The position numbers were made by a program, and so were the translations under genes. The notes beneath the pieces are model-generated. The model was given only the letters and a program-made list of their open reading frames with translations. It made no database searches and was not told where the DNA came from. A stretch of 14,661 bases of DNA from Clostridia bacterium (GTDB taxonomy: Bacteria > Bacillota > Clostridia > Christensenellales > Borkfalkiaceae): NCBI GenBank assembly GCA_029054485.1, contig JAIDFD010000225.1:1-14661 (forward strand), in the 5' to 3' direction. Each line of letters begins with the position of its first letter. The stretch's first letter is position 1. This document shows positions 1 to 5,649 of this stretch, in pieces.

Positions 1-33
1 AAGCCGCCCGCGCTTTGAAAAAGCGCGGGCGGC
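1..33 (-). terminator. Intrinsic terminator after rsmA
   Basis: A perfect 14-bp stem (3-16 with 20-33) and a 3-base loop lie 10 bases beyond the rsmA stop codon. The stem is almost entirely G and C. Read on the minus strand it is followed by TT before the window ends, so the expected U-tract lies outside the window. Confidence 0.8.
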
Positions 34-43
34 ATTAACTTTA

Positions 44-874
44 TTATATATATTCTTTGATTACGTCTGATAGGCTTGCAAATTGTGCGGGAGTGAGCGT
101 TTCGCCGCGGGCTTTTAAGTCTATCCCGCATTTTGTAAGAATTTCCTGCGCCTGCTGCCGCGAAACCCCGAAAGAATTGACGAGGTTGTTTTCAAGCGTT
201 TTCCGCCGCGAGCCGAAAGCCGCGTGTACCACCTTTTTATAGAGAGGCGCGTCTGATACTGCAATTCCCTTGCCGAAAGTGAATTTGACAACCGCGCTGT
301 CCACGTTGGGGCGGGGCGTAAAAAGCGTACACGGTACGCGCTTTACGATACTGCACTCGGCGCGCAGTGCGCACATTGCGGTTATCGCGCCGTAGTCGGC
401 TGTTCCCGCGCTAGCGCAAAGCCTGTCCGCGACCTCTTCCTGCACCATAACACAAAGCCCCTTGCACTTTTCAGAGCTTTCAACAAGTTTCATTATAAGC
501 GGGGTTGTAACGTAGTAGGGAAGATTTGCAACCACATAGTAACTTTCAAGCTCTTTTTCAAACTCTTTAAGGTCTACCTTTAAAAAATCCCTGAAAACCA
601 CTTCAACGTTTTCAAGCCCCGAAAGGGTGCGCTCCAAAACGGGCGCGAGGCTTTTATCCACCTCGAACGAGATTACCCTTTTCACCTTTTGCGCGAGCGC
701 GCGGGTAAGCGTTCCCGCGCCGCAACCGATTTCCACAACGGCGTCCCCCTCTTCCGCGCCCGAGAGAGCGACTATGGAAGAGAGCAGATTTTTATCGGTT
801 ATGAAGTTTTGACCAAGCTGTTTTTTAAAGCTGAACCCGCACTCGGCGAGTATAGTTTTTACGTCCGTTTCCAT
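44..874 (-). CDS. rsmA: 16S rRNA adenine dimethyltransferase RsmA (KsgA)
   Basis: This enzyme transfers four methyl groups from S-adenosylmethionine to two adjacent adenines near the 3' end of 16S rRNA during late 30S assembly. The 276 residues match the usual length. Family motifs are in order: KKQLGQNF at residues 17-24, the SAM-binding loop VVEIGCGAGTL at 46-56, an acidic FEVD at 70-73, and the catalytic NLPYY at 117-121 typical of N6-adenine dimethylases. A later FTPRPNVDSAVV segment is also characteristic. I chose the ATG at 874 because family homology begins there and it leaves a short leader behind the consensus promoter at 905-933. A longer reading frame to 919 would start inside that promoter. 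The Shine-Dalgarno sequence is weak. The gene has its own promoter and terminator, and tatD and metG lie upstream on the same strand. Confidence 0.97.
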   Translation of the reverse strand: METDVKTILAECGFSFKKQLGQNFITDKNLLSSIVALSGAEEGDAVVEIGCGAGTLTRALAQKVKRVISFEVDKSLAPVLERTLSGLENVEVVFRDFLKVDLKEFEKELESYYVVANLPYYVTTPLIMKLVESSEKCKGLCVMVQEEVADRLCASAGTADYGAITAMCALRAECSIVKRVPCTLFTPRPNVDSAVVKFTFGKGIAVSDAPLYKKVVHAAFGSRRKTLENNLVNSFGVSRQQAQEILTKCGIDLKARGETLTPAQFASLSDVIKEYI

Positions 875-904
875 ATTTTGACTTCGATTTAAAAGTATAG
901 ACCG

Positions 905-933
905 ATTATAACAGAACATACTATTTTTGTAAA
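905..933 (-). promoter_or_regulatory. SigA-type promoter of rsmA
   Basis: On the minus strand, TTTACA (933-928) and TATAAT (910-905) are separated by exactly 17 bases. The predicted start is near 898, leaving a leader of about 24 bases before ATG. The -35 box lies in one arm of an inverted repeat, GTAAACG (929-935) and CGTTTAC (945-951) separated by 9 bases, which could be a regulator site. Confidence 0.85.
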
Positions 934-961
934 CGAAATTTATCCGTTTACCTCACTTATG

Positions 962-1096
962 AGAAAAAAGCCCGCGCGGTAAAGCGCGGGCTTAAAACTT
1001 TGTTCACAAAAATTTGCCTGCGCAAATTTTTCGTGAGGTTGCTAAGGTCGTAAAACGCTTAACGGGCGAAATAAATCCGCCCTTGCGTTTTTCGCC
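962..1096 (-). ncRNA. Candidate small RNA or structured 3' UTR downstream of tatD
   Basis: No coding frame is visible between the tatD stop and the terminator, but the minus-strand RNA would form three stems. The first pairs about 1052-1090 (AAAACGC with GCGTTTT outside, GGGCG with CGCCC inside). The second is a perfect 10-bp inverted repeat (1008-1017 with 1022-1031), extended by TCAC/GTGA with one bulge. The third is the terminator at 968-993. A possible promoter overlaps the tatD stop: TTGAAT (1131-1126), 17 bases, TAAAAT (1108-1103), giving a start near 1096 and an RNA of about 135 nt. The promoter is imperfect, so the stretch may only be a long 3' UTR. Confidence 0.35.
968..993 (-). terminator. 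Intrinsic terminator at the end of the metG-tatD transcript
   Basis: A 10-bp GC-rich stem (968-977 with 984-993) and 6-base loop are followed on the minus strand by TTTTTT. It sits 135 bases past the tatD stop and just before the rsmA promoter. It would end either a long tatD 3' UTR or the candidate small RNA described at 962-1096. Confidence 0.85.
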
Positions 1097-1128
1097 GTTA
1101 TTATTTTATAAAAGTGTTCACAAAAATT
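1001..1128. repeat. 14-bp direct repeats flanking the structured stretch
   Basis: TGTTCACAAAAATT occurs exactly at 1001-1014 and again at 1115-1128. The second copy ends on the first base of the tatD stop triplet. The copies enclose 100 bases containing two inverted repeats. This could mark a small inserted element with a target duplication, a slippage product, or a repeated protein site. No terminal inverted repeats typical of a MITE are seen. Confidence 0.6.
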
Positions 1129-1904
1129 CAATTAAGTTTTTTAAAGAGCGTGTGCGCGTTGTTCCAGACGGCTTCGGCAACGCCTTCAAGGGTTAATCCG
1201 CGGATTTCCGCAATAGCCTGCGCGACTTCGGGTATGCTTTCGGGCGTGTTGGGAAATTCGCCCTGTTTGGATTTGGGCGCGAGATAGGGGCTGTCAGTTT
1301 CGGTCATAATGCGGTTTATATTCAGTGCGGCGATTGTGCGCCGCGCTTTTTTACTGCCCGAATAGGTGCAAGTGCCGCCGAACGAAAAGCCAAAACCCAG
1401 CTTTTGTATCTCCGCCGCGATTTCGGGCGAATACGAAAAGCAGTGCAAAAGCCCGCCCGCGGAAAATTTTGAAGAATTGTCCTTTAAAATATTCAACGTG
1501 TCCTCGGCGCAGTCGCGCGAATGAATCTGCACGGGCAAATTAAGTTTTTGCGCCAAATCTATCTGCGCAAGAAAAACCTTGCGCTGTAATTCCTTGTCCG
1601 TATCGGGGTAGTGATAGTCCAGCCCGATTTCGCCGATTGCAACGCACTTTTTATGCTCGGCGAGTTTTTCGATTTCGGTTAAGTCGCCGTTGCGGTAATT
1701 TTTCAGCTCGGTCGGGTGGATACCCGCCGTGAAGTAAACGCAGGCGTACCTTTCCGCAAGGTTTTTGCAGAACTTAGAAGAGGGTAAATCAAAGCCGACG
1801 GAGATGATCTTTTCCACCCCCGCCGTCTGAATATTTTTTATTAATGCGTCCACGTCGCCGTAGTCGCTTTCGTTTATATGACAGTGTACGTCGATAAATC
1901 TCAC
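1128..1904 (-). CDS. tatD: TatD-family metal-dependent DNase
   Basis: This is a TIM-barrel metallohydrolase of the TatD family, whose members cleave DNA, often as 3' exonucleases. The 258 residues match family length. Metal-ligand motifs are in place: DVHCH at residues 5-9 (His7, His9), GEIGLDYH at 91-98 (Glu92), QIHSRD at 126-131 (His128), LLHCFS at 152-157 (His154), and the signature TDSPYLAP at 203-210 (Asp204). Translation starts at GTG (1904-1902), which overlaps the metG stop as GTGA. A Shine-Dalgarno GGGAG lies 9 bases upstream, so tatD is probably translated by coupling or reinitiation after metG. The metG-tatD-rsmA order is conserved in many Firmicutes. The exact cellular role of this class (often YabD or YcfH) is not settled. 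Confidence 0.95.
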   Translation of the reverse strand: MRFIDVHCHINESDYGDVDALIKNIQTAGVEKIISVGFDLPSSKFCKNLAERYACVYFTAGIHPTELKNYRNGDLTEIEKLAEHKKCVAIGEIGLDYHYPDTDKELQRKVFLAQIDLAQKLNLPVQIHSRDCAEDTLNILKDNSSKFSAGGLLHCFSYSPEIAAEIQKLGFGFSFGGTCTYSGSKKARRTIAALNINRIMTETDSPYLAPKSKQGEFPNTPESIPEVAQAIAEIRGLTLEGVAEAVWNNAHTLFKKLN

Positions 1905-3847
1905 GACAAAATGCTCCCGTCCGGCAAATCCTTTTCGGGCGAAACAATAGAAAGCTTCCCCTCGGGCGACTGCGCGCAGATTATCATACCCTCGGACAAA
2001 ATTCCCTTCATCTCTCTCGGGGGCAGGTTGGTTACGACTATTACGCGTTTTCCGACCATTTCTTCCGCGGTATAATGCTCTGCAATTCCCGACAGTACCG
2101 AAATATTTTTAGCGCCGATTGACACCGTTTCGTGCAGAAGTCTGCTCTTTTTTACGGGTTCGCACGCAATAACCGTGCCCACGCGCATTTCAACCTTTGC
2201 AAAGTCGTCTATGGTTATAAGCTCTTTCGCCTTTTCTTCAACCACTTCTTTTACCTCCGTCTTTTTGAGTTTTGCCACCAGTTTTTCAACCTCCGCAAGC
2301 TCCTTTTTCACGTCCACGCGGGGGAACACGGGGGGCAGTTTTTCAACCTTTGCTCCACCTTTCAGCTTACCGAATTTAAGGCTTTCAAAGCCCTCGTTTT
2401 CATCGCACGAAAAGCTCTTTAAAATAAGTTCGGGTGCTTTGGTGATAAAGGGTTTAAGCATAACGGCGCAAATTCTCACCGTTTCGGCGAGGTTGTACAA
2501 AACCGCGCCAAGGCGCTCTTTTTTGCTCTCGTCCTTGGCGAGAATCCAAGGCGTAGTTTCGTCAATATATTTGTTTGCGCGTGAAATTACCGCAAAAATT
2601 TCAGAGAGTGCGTCCGGCGCGTTCAGCCTTTCAACCGCGTTTTTGACCTTTTCAAACAGCCCTTCCGCCATATCGATAAGCTCTTTGTCCACTCCCTCGA
2701 CCTTTCCGCGCGGGGGAAGTGCGCCGAAGTTCTGCAAAATCATCGCCTGCGTGCGCGAAACGAGGTTGCCCAAATCGTTTGCGAGGTCGGCGTTCACACG
2801 GTTCAAAAACCGCTCGTTGGTGTACTCGCCGTCGCTGCCGAAGGGAATTTCGCGCAGTAAAAAGTATCTCACCGCGTCCGTGCCGTAACGCTTAACCAGC
2901 TCGTAAGGGTCGGTAAGCTCGCACTTGACCGCGTCCTGCTTGCTCTTTGAAAGTTTATCCCCGCCGATTAAAAGCCAGCCGTGTCCGTAAACCTGTTTGG
3001 GTATCGGCTCGCCCAAAGCCATCAATATTGCGGGCCAGATAATCGCGTGAAAGCGCACAATCTCTTTGCCTATCATATGCAGGTCCGCGGGCCAGTACTT
3101 TTTGTAGAGACCGTCGTTTTCACTACCGTAGCCCAAAGCCGAAATATAGTTTGAAAGCGCGTCAATCCAGACGTACGCGTAATGGTTTTTATCGAACGGC
3201 AACTGAACTCCCCACTTGACCGTGGTACGCGAAACGCACAAGTCCTGCAAGCCCGCGCTCAGAAAGTTGTTCACCATTTCGTTTACGCGCGATTTGGGCT
3301 GTAAAAACTCGGGGTTGTCCTTGTACAGTTTCAAAATTTTCGGCGCGTACTTGCTCAGACGGAAAAAGTAGCTCTCTTCCTTTTGAAGAGTAACTTCTCT
3401 GCCGCAGTCGGGACACTTTCCGCCGACGAGCTGGGCTTCCGTCCACATACTCTCGCAGGGCGTGCAGTAATAGCCGCTGTACTCCGCCTTGTAAATATCG
3501 CCGCTGTCGTAAAGTTTTTGATATATCTTTTTTACGCACTCTTCGTGGTCTTTGTCGGTCGTGCGGATAAATCGGTCGTACGAAATATCCAAAAGCCGCC
3601 ACATATCTTTAAGTTCAGATACGAGCGGGTCGATAAATTGCAGGGGGGTAACTCCCCTCTTTTTTGCTTCCTTTTCGATTTTCTGACCGTGTTCATCCGT
3701 GCCTGTCAGAAAGAACACGTCCTCGCCCAGCATTTTATGAAAGCGCGCCAACGCGTCGCAAATGACGGTCGTATAGCAATGACCTATATGCCAGTTTCCG
3801 CTGGGGTAATAAATGGGTGTAGTAACGTAATACTTTTTCTTTTCCAT
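1901..3847 (-). CDS. metG: Methionyl-tRNA synthetase with C-terminal tRNA-binding domain
   Basis: This class I synthetase charges tRNA-Met with methionine using ATP. It has 648 residues. The ATP-site signature HIGH is at 20-23 and the KMSKS loop appears as KLSKS at 298-302. A zinc knuckle is formed by Cys128, Cys131, Cys145 and Cys148, as in zinc-containing enzymes. An anticodon-binding helical region follows, then a Trbp111/EMAPII-like OB fold at about 544-648 that helps dimerisation and tRNA binding. The start is the ATG at 3847, where MEKKKYYVTTPIYYPSG begins the catalytic domain. The open frame extends upstream to 3925, but that part overlaps the promoter and lacks homology. The -10 box lies only 7 bases from ATG and there is no Shine-Dalgarno sequence, so the mRNA is predicted to be almost leaderless. 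Confidence 0.97.
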   Translation of the reverse strand: MEKKKYYVTTPIYYPSGNWHIGHCYTTVICDALARFHKMLGEDVFFLTGTDEHGQKIEKEAKKRGVTPLQFIDPLVSELKDMWRLLDISYDRFIRTTDKDHEECVKKIYQKLYDSGDIYKAEYSGYYCTPCESMWTEAQLVGGKCPDCGREVTLQKEESYFFRLSKYAPKILKLYKDNPEFLQPKSRVNEMVNNFLSAGLQDLCVSRTTVKWGVQLPFDKNHYAYVWIDALSNYISALGYGSENDGLYKKYWPADLHMIGKEIVRFHAIIWPAILMALGEPIPKQVYGHGWLLIGGDKLSKSKQDAVKCELTDPYELVKRYGTDAVRYFLLREIPFGSDGEYTNERFLNRVNADLANDLGNLVSRTQAMILQNFGALPPRGKVEGVDKELIDMAEGLFEKVKNAVERLNAPDALSEIFAVISRANKYIDETTPWILAKDESKKERLGAVLYNLAETVRICAVMLKPFITKAPELILKSFSCDENEGFESLKFGKLKGGAKVEKLPPVFPRVDVKKELAEVEKLVAKLKKTEVKEVVEEKAKELITIDDFAKVEMRVGTVIACEPVKKSRLLHETVSIGAKNISVLSGIAEHYTAEEMVGKRVIVVTNLPPREMKGILSEGMIICAQSPEGKLSIVSPEKDLPDGSILS

Positions 3848-3854
3848 AAAAATA

Positions 3855-3883
3855 ATTATACCATTTGTCTTTTTAATTGTAAA
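3855..3883 (-). promoter_or_regulatory. SigA-type extended -10 promoter of metG, abutting the start codon
   Basis: On the minus strand TTTACA (3883-3878), a 17-base spacer and TATAAT (3860-3855) form a near-consensus promoter. It also has TG one base before the -10 box (extended -10). Counting 7 bases from the -10 puts +1 at about 3848, next to the ATG at 3847. There is no T-box or other leader between promoter and gene, which is notable because many Firmicute synthetase genes have one. Confidence 0.85.
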
Positions 3884-3958
3884 CAAGTTTAACCGCTTTC
3901 CCACCGATAGATTTTTTACGCACAAAAATGTGCAATCAATTTAAAGTGCGAAAATTTA

Positions 3959-4039
3959 TGATAAAATTTAACAAATCAAAAAAATCCTCTGCAAATATGT
4001 AGAATTTAAGATTTTAACAAAAGAGTTTGCAAATATGTA
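3959..4039 (+). promoter_or_regulatory. Possible promoter and 12-bp direct repeats upstream of the Cys-rich ORF
   Basis: The 219-bp divergent region between metG and the ORF at 4067 is very AT-rich. On the plus strand TGATAAAAT (3959-3967) resembles an extended -10 box, without a convincing -35. Downstream, TGCAAATATGTA occurs exactly at 3990-4001 and 4028-4039, 38 bases apart. TTTAACAAA-like words also recur nearby (about 3967-3975 and 4013-4021). The repeats could be a transcription-factor site or a leader element. No regulator can be named. Confidence 0.35.
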
Positions 4040-4066
4040 AGCAAGAAAACAAAAAGGGGAAACTCT

Positions 4067-4318
4067 ATGCACAAAAAATGTTACAGCTGTGCTTATTTTA
4101 AAGATTATTACTTTAAAACCAACTGCCGTTTTATGATGTCGGGCAGCGGATATTGTTCAAATCAGAACAAAAAAATTTCAAGGCACTCAACCTGTCCGCA
4201 GTTCAAGCGCAGAGCGGAAAAGCCGATAAATTCAGCCGCCGTTTTTGAAGAGCTTGAAGATACGCTGACCAGACTCAACGGAATAAAAACTATTTTAGAG
4301 GAACACGAGGAATTTTGA
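4067..4318 (+). CDS. Small cysteine-rich protein, possible metal-binding
   Basis: An 83-residue protein of unknown function. The N-terminal half carries Cys5, Cys8, Cys20, Cys30 and Cys43 with many aromatics, in the pattern CxxCAYF...C...GYCS...C, suggesting a small zinc- or disulfide-stabilised fold. The C-terminal half is charged and predicted helical (FEELEDTLTRLNGIKTILEEHEEF). There is no signal peptide or membrane segment. The start ATG has a clear Shine-Dalgarno AAGGGGA 6 bases upstream. The gene lies 26 bases before spmA on the same strand, but a SigE-like promoter sits at its stop codon, so it may be vegetatively expressed and only partly co-transcribed with spmAB. Similar small Cys-rich proteins occur in Clostridia as far as I recall, without a firm role. 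Confidence 0.8.
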   Translation: MHKKCYSCAYFKDYYFKTNCRFMMSGSGYCSNQNKKISRHSTCPQFKRRAEKPINSAAVFEELEDTLTRLNGIKTILEEHEEF

Positions 4319-4338
4319 GGACAAGTCGTTCATAAAAA
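4310..4338 (+). promoter_or_regulatory. SigE-like sporulation promoter of spmA
   Basis: GAATTTT (4310-4316), a 14-base spacer and CATAAAAA (4331-4338) resemble the SigE consensus KMATATT-N13/15-CATACAMT (6 of 7 and 6 of 8 positions). The predicted start falls at or next to the spmA ATG at 4345. SigE control fits known biology, since spmA-spmB is transcribed in the mother cell under SigE in Bacillus subtilis. Confidence 0.5.
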
Positions 4339-4351
4339 TAGTTTATGAACG
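4327..4351. repeat. 10-bp perfect inverted repeat covering the spmA start codon
   Basis: CGTTCATAAA (4327-4336) and TTTATGAACG (4342-4351) are perfect reverse complements separated by AATAG. The spmA ATG (4345-4347) lies inside the right arm and the SigE-like -10 lies in the left arm. As DNA it could be an operator. As RNA it could hide the start codon, but only in transcripts coming from upstream, since a transcript starting at about 4345 would lack the left arm. Confidence 0.75.
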
Positions 4352-4914
4352 CTATTTTTACGGTAGTTTTTATCGCCTCGATGATAGCCCTTGCATTCAT
4401 AGCACCGGACAAGCTTTTACCCTCGCTTTTGGGCGGTGCGGAGAGCGCGGCGCAAATGGCGCTTACACTATTTTGCATATACGCGGTGTGGATGGGGCTT
4501 TCTAACTTGGCGGAAAAGTCGGGACTCTCGCGCGGGGCGGCAAAAATGTTAAAACCATTGACAAGGCGGATTTTTAAAACCCAAAACGACGCCGCGGGCG
4601 AAAATCTTGCAATGAATTTATCCTGCAACCTTTTAGGGCTCGGCGGAGCGGCTACTCCCTATGCGGTGAAAGCCATAGGCGAGCTTGAAAAGGAAAACAA
4701 CTCGTTTGCGCAAAAATTGCTTTTTGTAATCAACGCAACTTCCGTCCAGATTTTGCCGACCACCGTCATTGCGCTTCGCGCCTCCGCGGGCAGCATCTCC
4801 GCCTCGGATATATTTTTGCCCTCGTTAATCTGCACGGCGGTTTCTACCTTTACGGGAGTACTGCTATTTGTAATCACCCAAAAAATAGGCGGACGGAGAA
4901 AAAAATGGCGCTGA
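4345..4914 (+). CDS. spmA: Spore maturation protein A
   Basis: SpmA is a membrane protein with a nucleoside-recognition (Gate) domain. With SpmB it is needed for normal dehydration and heat resistance of the spore core. The 189 residues contain several hydrophobic segments (about 1-25, 35-55, 125-145 and 155-178). Conserved stretches include NLLGLGGAATPYAVKAIGELE and LLFVINATSVQILPTTVIALR. An in-frame TAG lies directly upstream of the ATG at 4345, so a longer protein is impossible. There is no Shine-Dalgarno sequence at normal spacing, and the nearest GAGGA is about 22 bases away. Either the mRNA is leaderless from the SigE-like promoter or translation depends on the gene before it. It overlaps spmB by 10 bases. 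The dacB gene that often accompanies this pair is not adjacent. Confidence 0.95.
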   Translation: MNAIFTVVFIASMIALAFIAPDKLLPSLLGGAESAAQMALTLFCIYAVWMGLSNLAEKSGLSRGAAKMLKPLTRRIFKTQNDAAGENLAMNLSCNLLGLGGAATPYAVKAIGELEKENNSFAQKLLFVINATSVQILPTTVIALRASAGSISASDIFLPSLICTAVSTFTGVLLFVITQKIGGRRKKWR

Positions 4915-5408
4915 TTATCCCCGTAATTTTTATCGCTGTGTTCATTTTTGCGGTAATTAAAAAAGTAAACGTTTACGAGTCTTTTACCGATGGAATACAA
5001 AGCGCGCTGAAATTCACGATTTCCCTCCTTCCCTGCCTTGCGGCAATCTTTATGATGTGCGCTCTGTTTGAAGCGTCGCACCTTTCGGACGGACTTACAA
5101 AACTTTTGTCGCCCGTTTTCGGCTTTTTGGGAATCCCGCCCGAGCTTACCAAGCTTGTTTTAATTAAGCCTTTTTCGGGGAGCGGTTCGCTCGCGTACCT
5201 GAACGAGATTATTACAACCTACGGCGCGGACAGCTACATAGCGCGGTGCGCGTGCGTGTGCTTCGGCTCGTCCGAGACGGTGTTTTACATATCTGCCGTG
5301 TACTTCGCGGGAATGAAAGTGAAAAAGCTTGCCGCGCCCATTGCCTGCGTGCTTATTGCGACTTTTTTGTCCACAATAATCGCTTGCCTTGTGTGCAGGG
5401 TGATGTAA
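4905..5408 (+). CDS. spmB: Spore maturation protein B
   Basis: SpmB is the partner of SpmA, also a nucleoside-recognition/Gate-domain membrane protein of normal length (167 residues). Recognisable features are a hydrophobic N-terminus, YESFTDGIQSALKFTISLLPCL, and the conserved IKPFSGSGSLAYLNEII and CFGSSETVFYISAVYF segments in the C-terminal half, followed by a final hydrophobic helix. The ATG overlaps the spmA 3' end by 10 bases and has a good Shine-Dalgarno GGAG 5 bases upstream, so the two proteins are made from one mRNA in a coupled way. No terminator follows immediately; the first good plus-strand terminator is at 5620-5649. Confidence 0.95.
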   Translation: MALIIPVIFIAVFIFAVIKKVNVYESFTDGIQSALKFTISLLPCLAAIFMMCALFEASHLSDGLTKLLSPVFGFLGIPPELTKLVLIKPFSGSGSLAYLNEIITTYGADSYIARCACVCFGSSETVFYISAVYFAGMKVKKLAAPIACVLIATFLSTIIACLVCRVM

Positions 5409-5487
5409 ACGGCGATTTTGTTAAAAATTCTCAAAATTTGTTTGACCGAAAAGAAATTAAGTTTTTACGAAAATTTTAGTAAAATTA

Positions 5488-5516
5488 TTTACATTTTTAG
5501 AAAGCGGAATTATAAT
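5488..5516 (+). promoter_or_regulatory. Consensus SigA-type promoter with no downstream gene
   Basis: TTTACA (5488-5493), 17 bases and TATAAT (5511-5516) form a promoter as good as any in the window. The predicted start is near 5523. No plus-strand coding frame follows; the first ATGs are closed within a few codons. This points to a non-coding transcript. Confidence 0.8.
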
Positions 5517-5521
5517 CATAA

Positions 5522-5540
5522 ATGTAAACAATGTTTACAT
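5522..5540. promoter_or_regulatory. 19-bp perfect palindrome at the start of the orphan transcript
   Basis: ATGTAAACA (5522-5530), a central A, and TGTTTACAT (5532-5540) form a perfect dyad placed at the predicted +1. The inner 17 bases fit TGTNA-N7-TNACA, the published consensus for GlnR/TnrA-type nitrogen regulators of Bacillus. A second site fitting the same pattern lies at 11149-11165. The regulator identity is inference only. Confidence 0.5.
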
Positions 5541-5649
5541 AACCTTACTCATCATTTTCCCCCTTATCATATAGAGGCGGCGCAGACTCCGGTTTGCGCC
5601 GTTTCTGTTTATAAAAAAAAGCGGTGTTTAAACCGCTCTTTTTATTTTT
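5523..5649 (+). ncRNA. Candidate small RNA downstream of spmAB
   Basis: A transcript from the promoter at 5488-5516 to the terminator at 5620-5649 would be about 125 nt. Its parts would be a 5' hairpin from the palindrome, a pyrimidine-rich stretch about 5541-5572 that contains TTTTCCCCCTT, a second stem (CGGCGCA 5579-5585 with TGCGCCG 5595-5601), and a GC-stem terminator with a long U-tract. An unpaired C-rich segment between stems is typical of Firmicute small RNAs that pair with Shine-Dalgarno sites. Its GGGGAAA-complementary core can pair with the Shine-Dalgarno region of the Cys-rich ORF at 4067. No known RNA family is recognised. Confidence 0.45.
5620..5649. terminator. Bidirectional terminator between the spmAB side and iscS
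   Basis: AGCGGT (5620-5625) and ACCGCT (5632-5637) form a 6-bp stem, possibly extended by TTAA pairing in the loop. On the plus strand the stem is followed by CTTTTTATTTTTTT. On the minus strand it is followed by TTTTTTTT. It can end the convergent transcripts from both sides. Confidence 0.85.

Noticed and set aside
875..919. Upstream extension of rsmA (15 extra codons)
   Set aside because: It would begin inside the consensus promoter and lacks homology or a Shine-Dalgarno site; ATG at 874 is better.
2175..2888. Plus-strand open frame of 237 codons
   Set aside because: It is antisense to the well-supported metG, with a low-complexity Ser/Phe/Ala composition typical of a shadow frame in GC-biased codons.
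3920..3933. Short inverted repeat GCACA-AAAA-TGTGC between metG and the Cys-rich ORF
   Set aside because: Only 5-bp arms in AT-rich DNA; not distinguishable from chance and not placed on a convincing promoter.
3848..4066. Possible T-box or riboswitch in the metG divergent region
   Set aside because: The metG promoter abuts its ATG, so no leader exists on that side, and no T-box or SAM-riboswitch motif is visible on the other.
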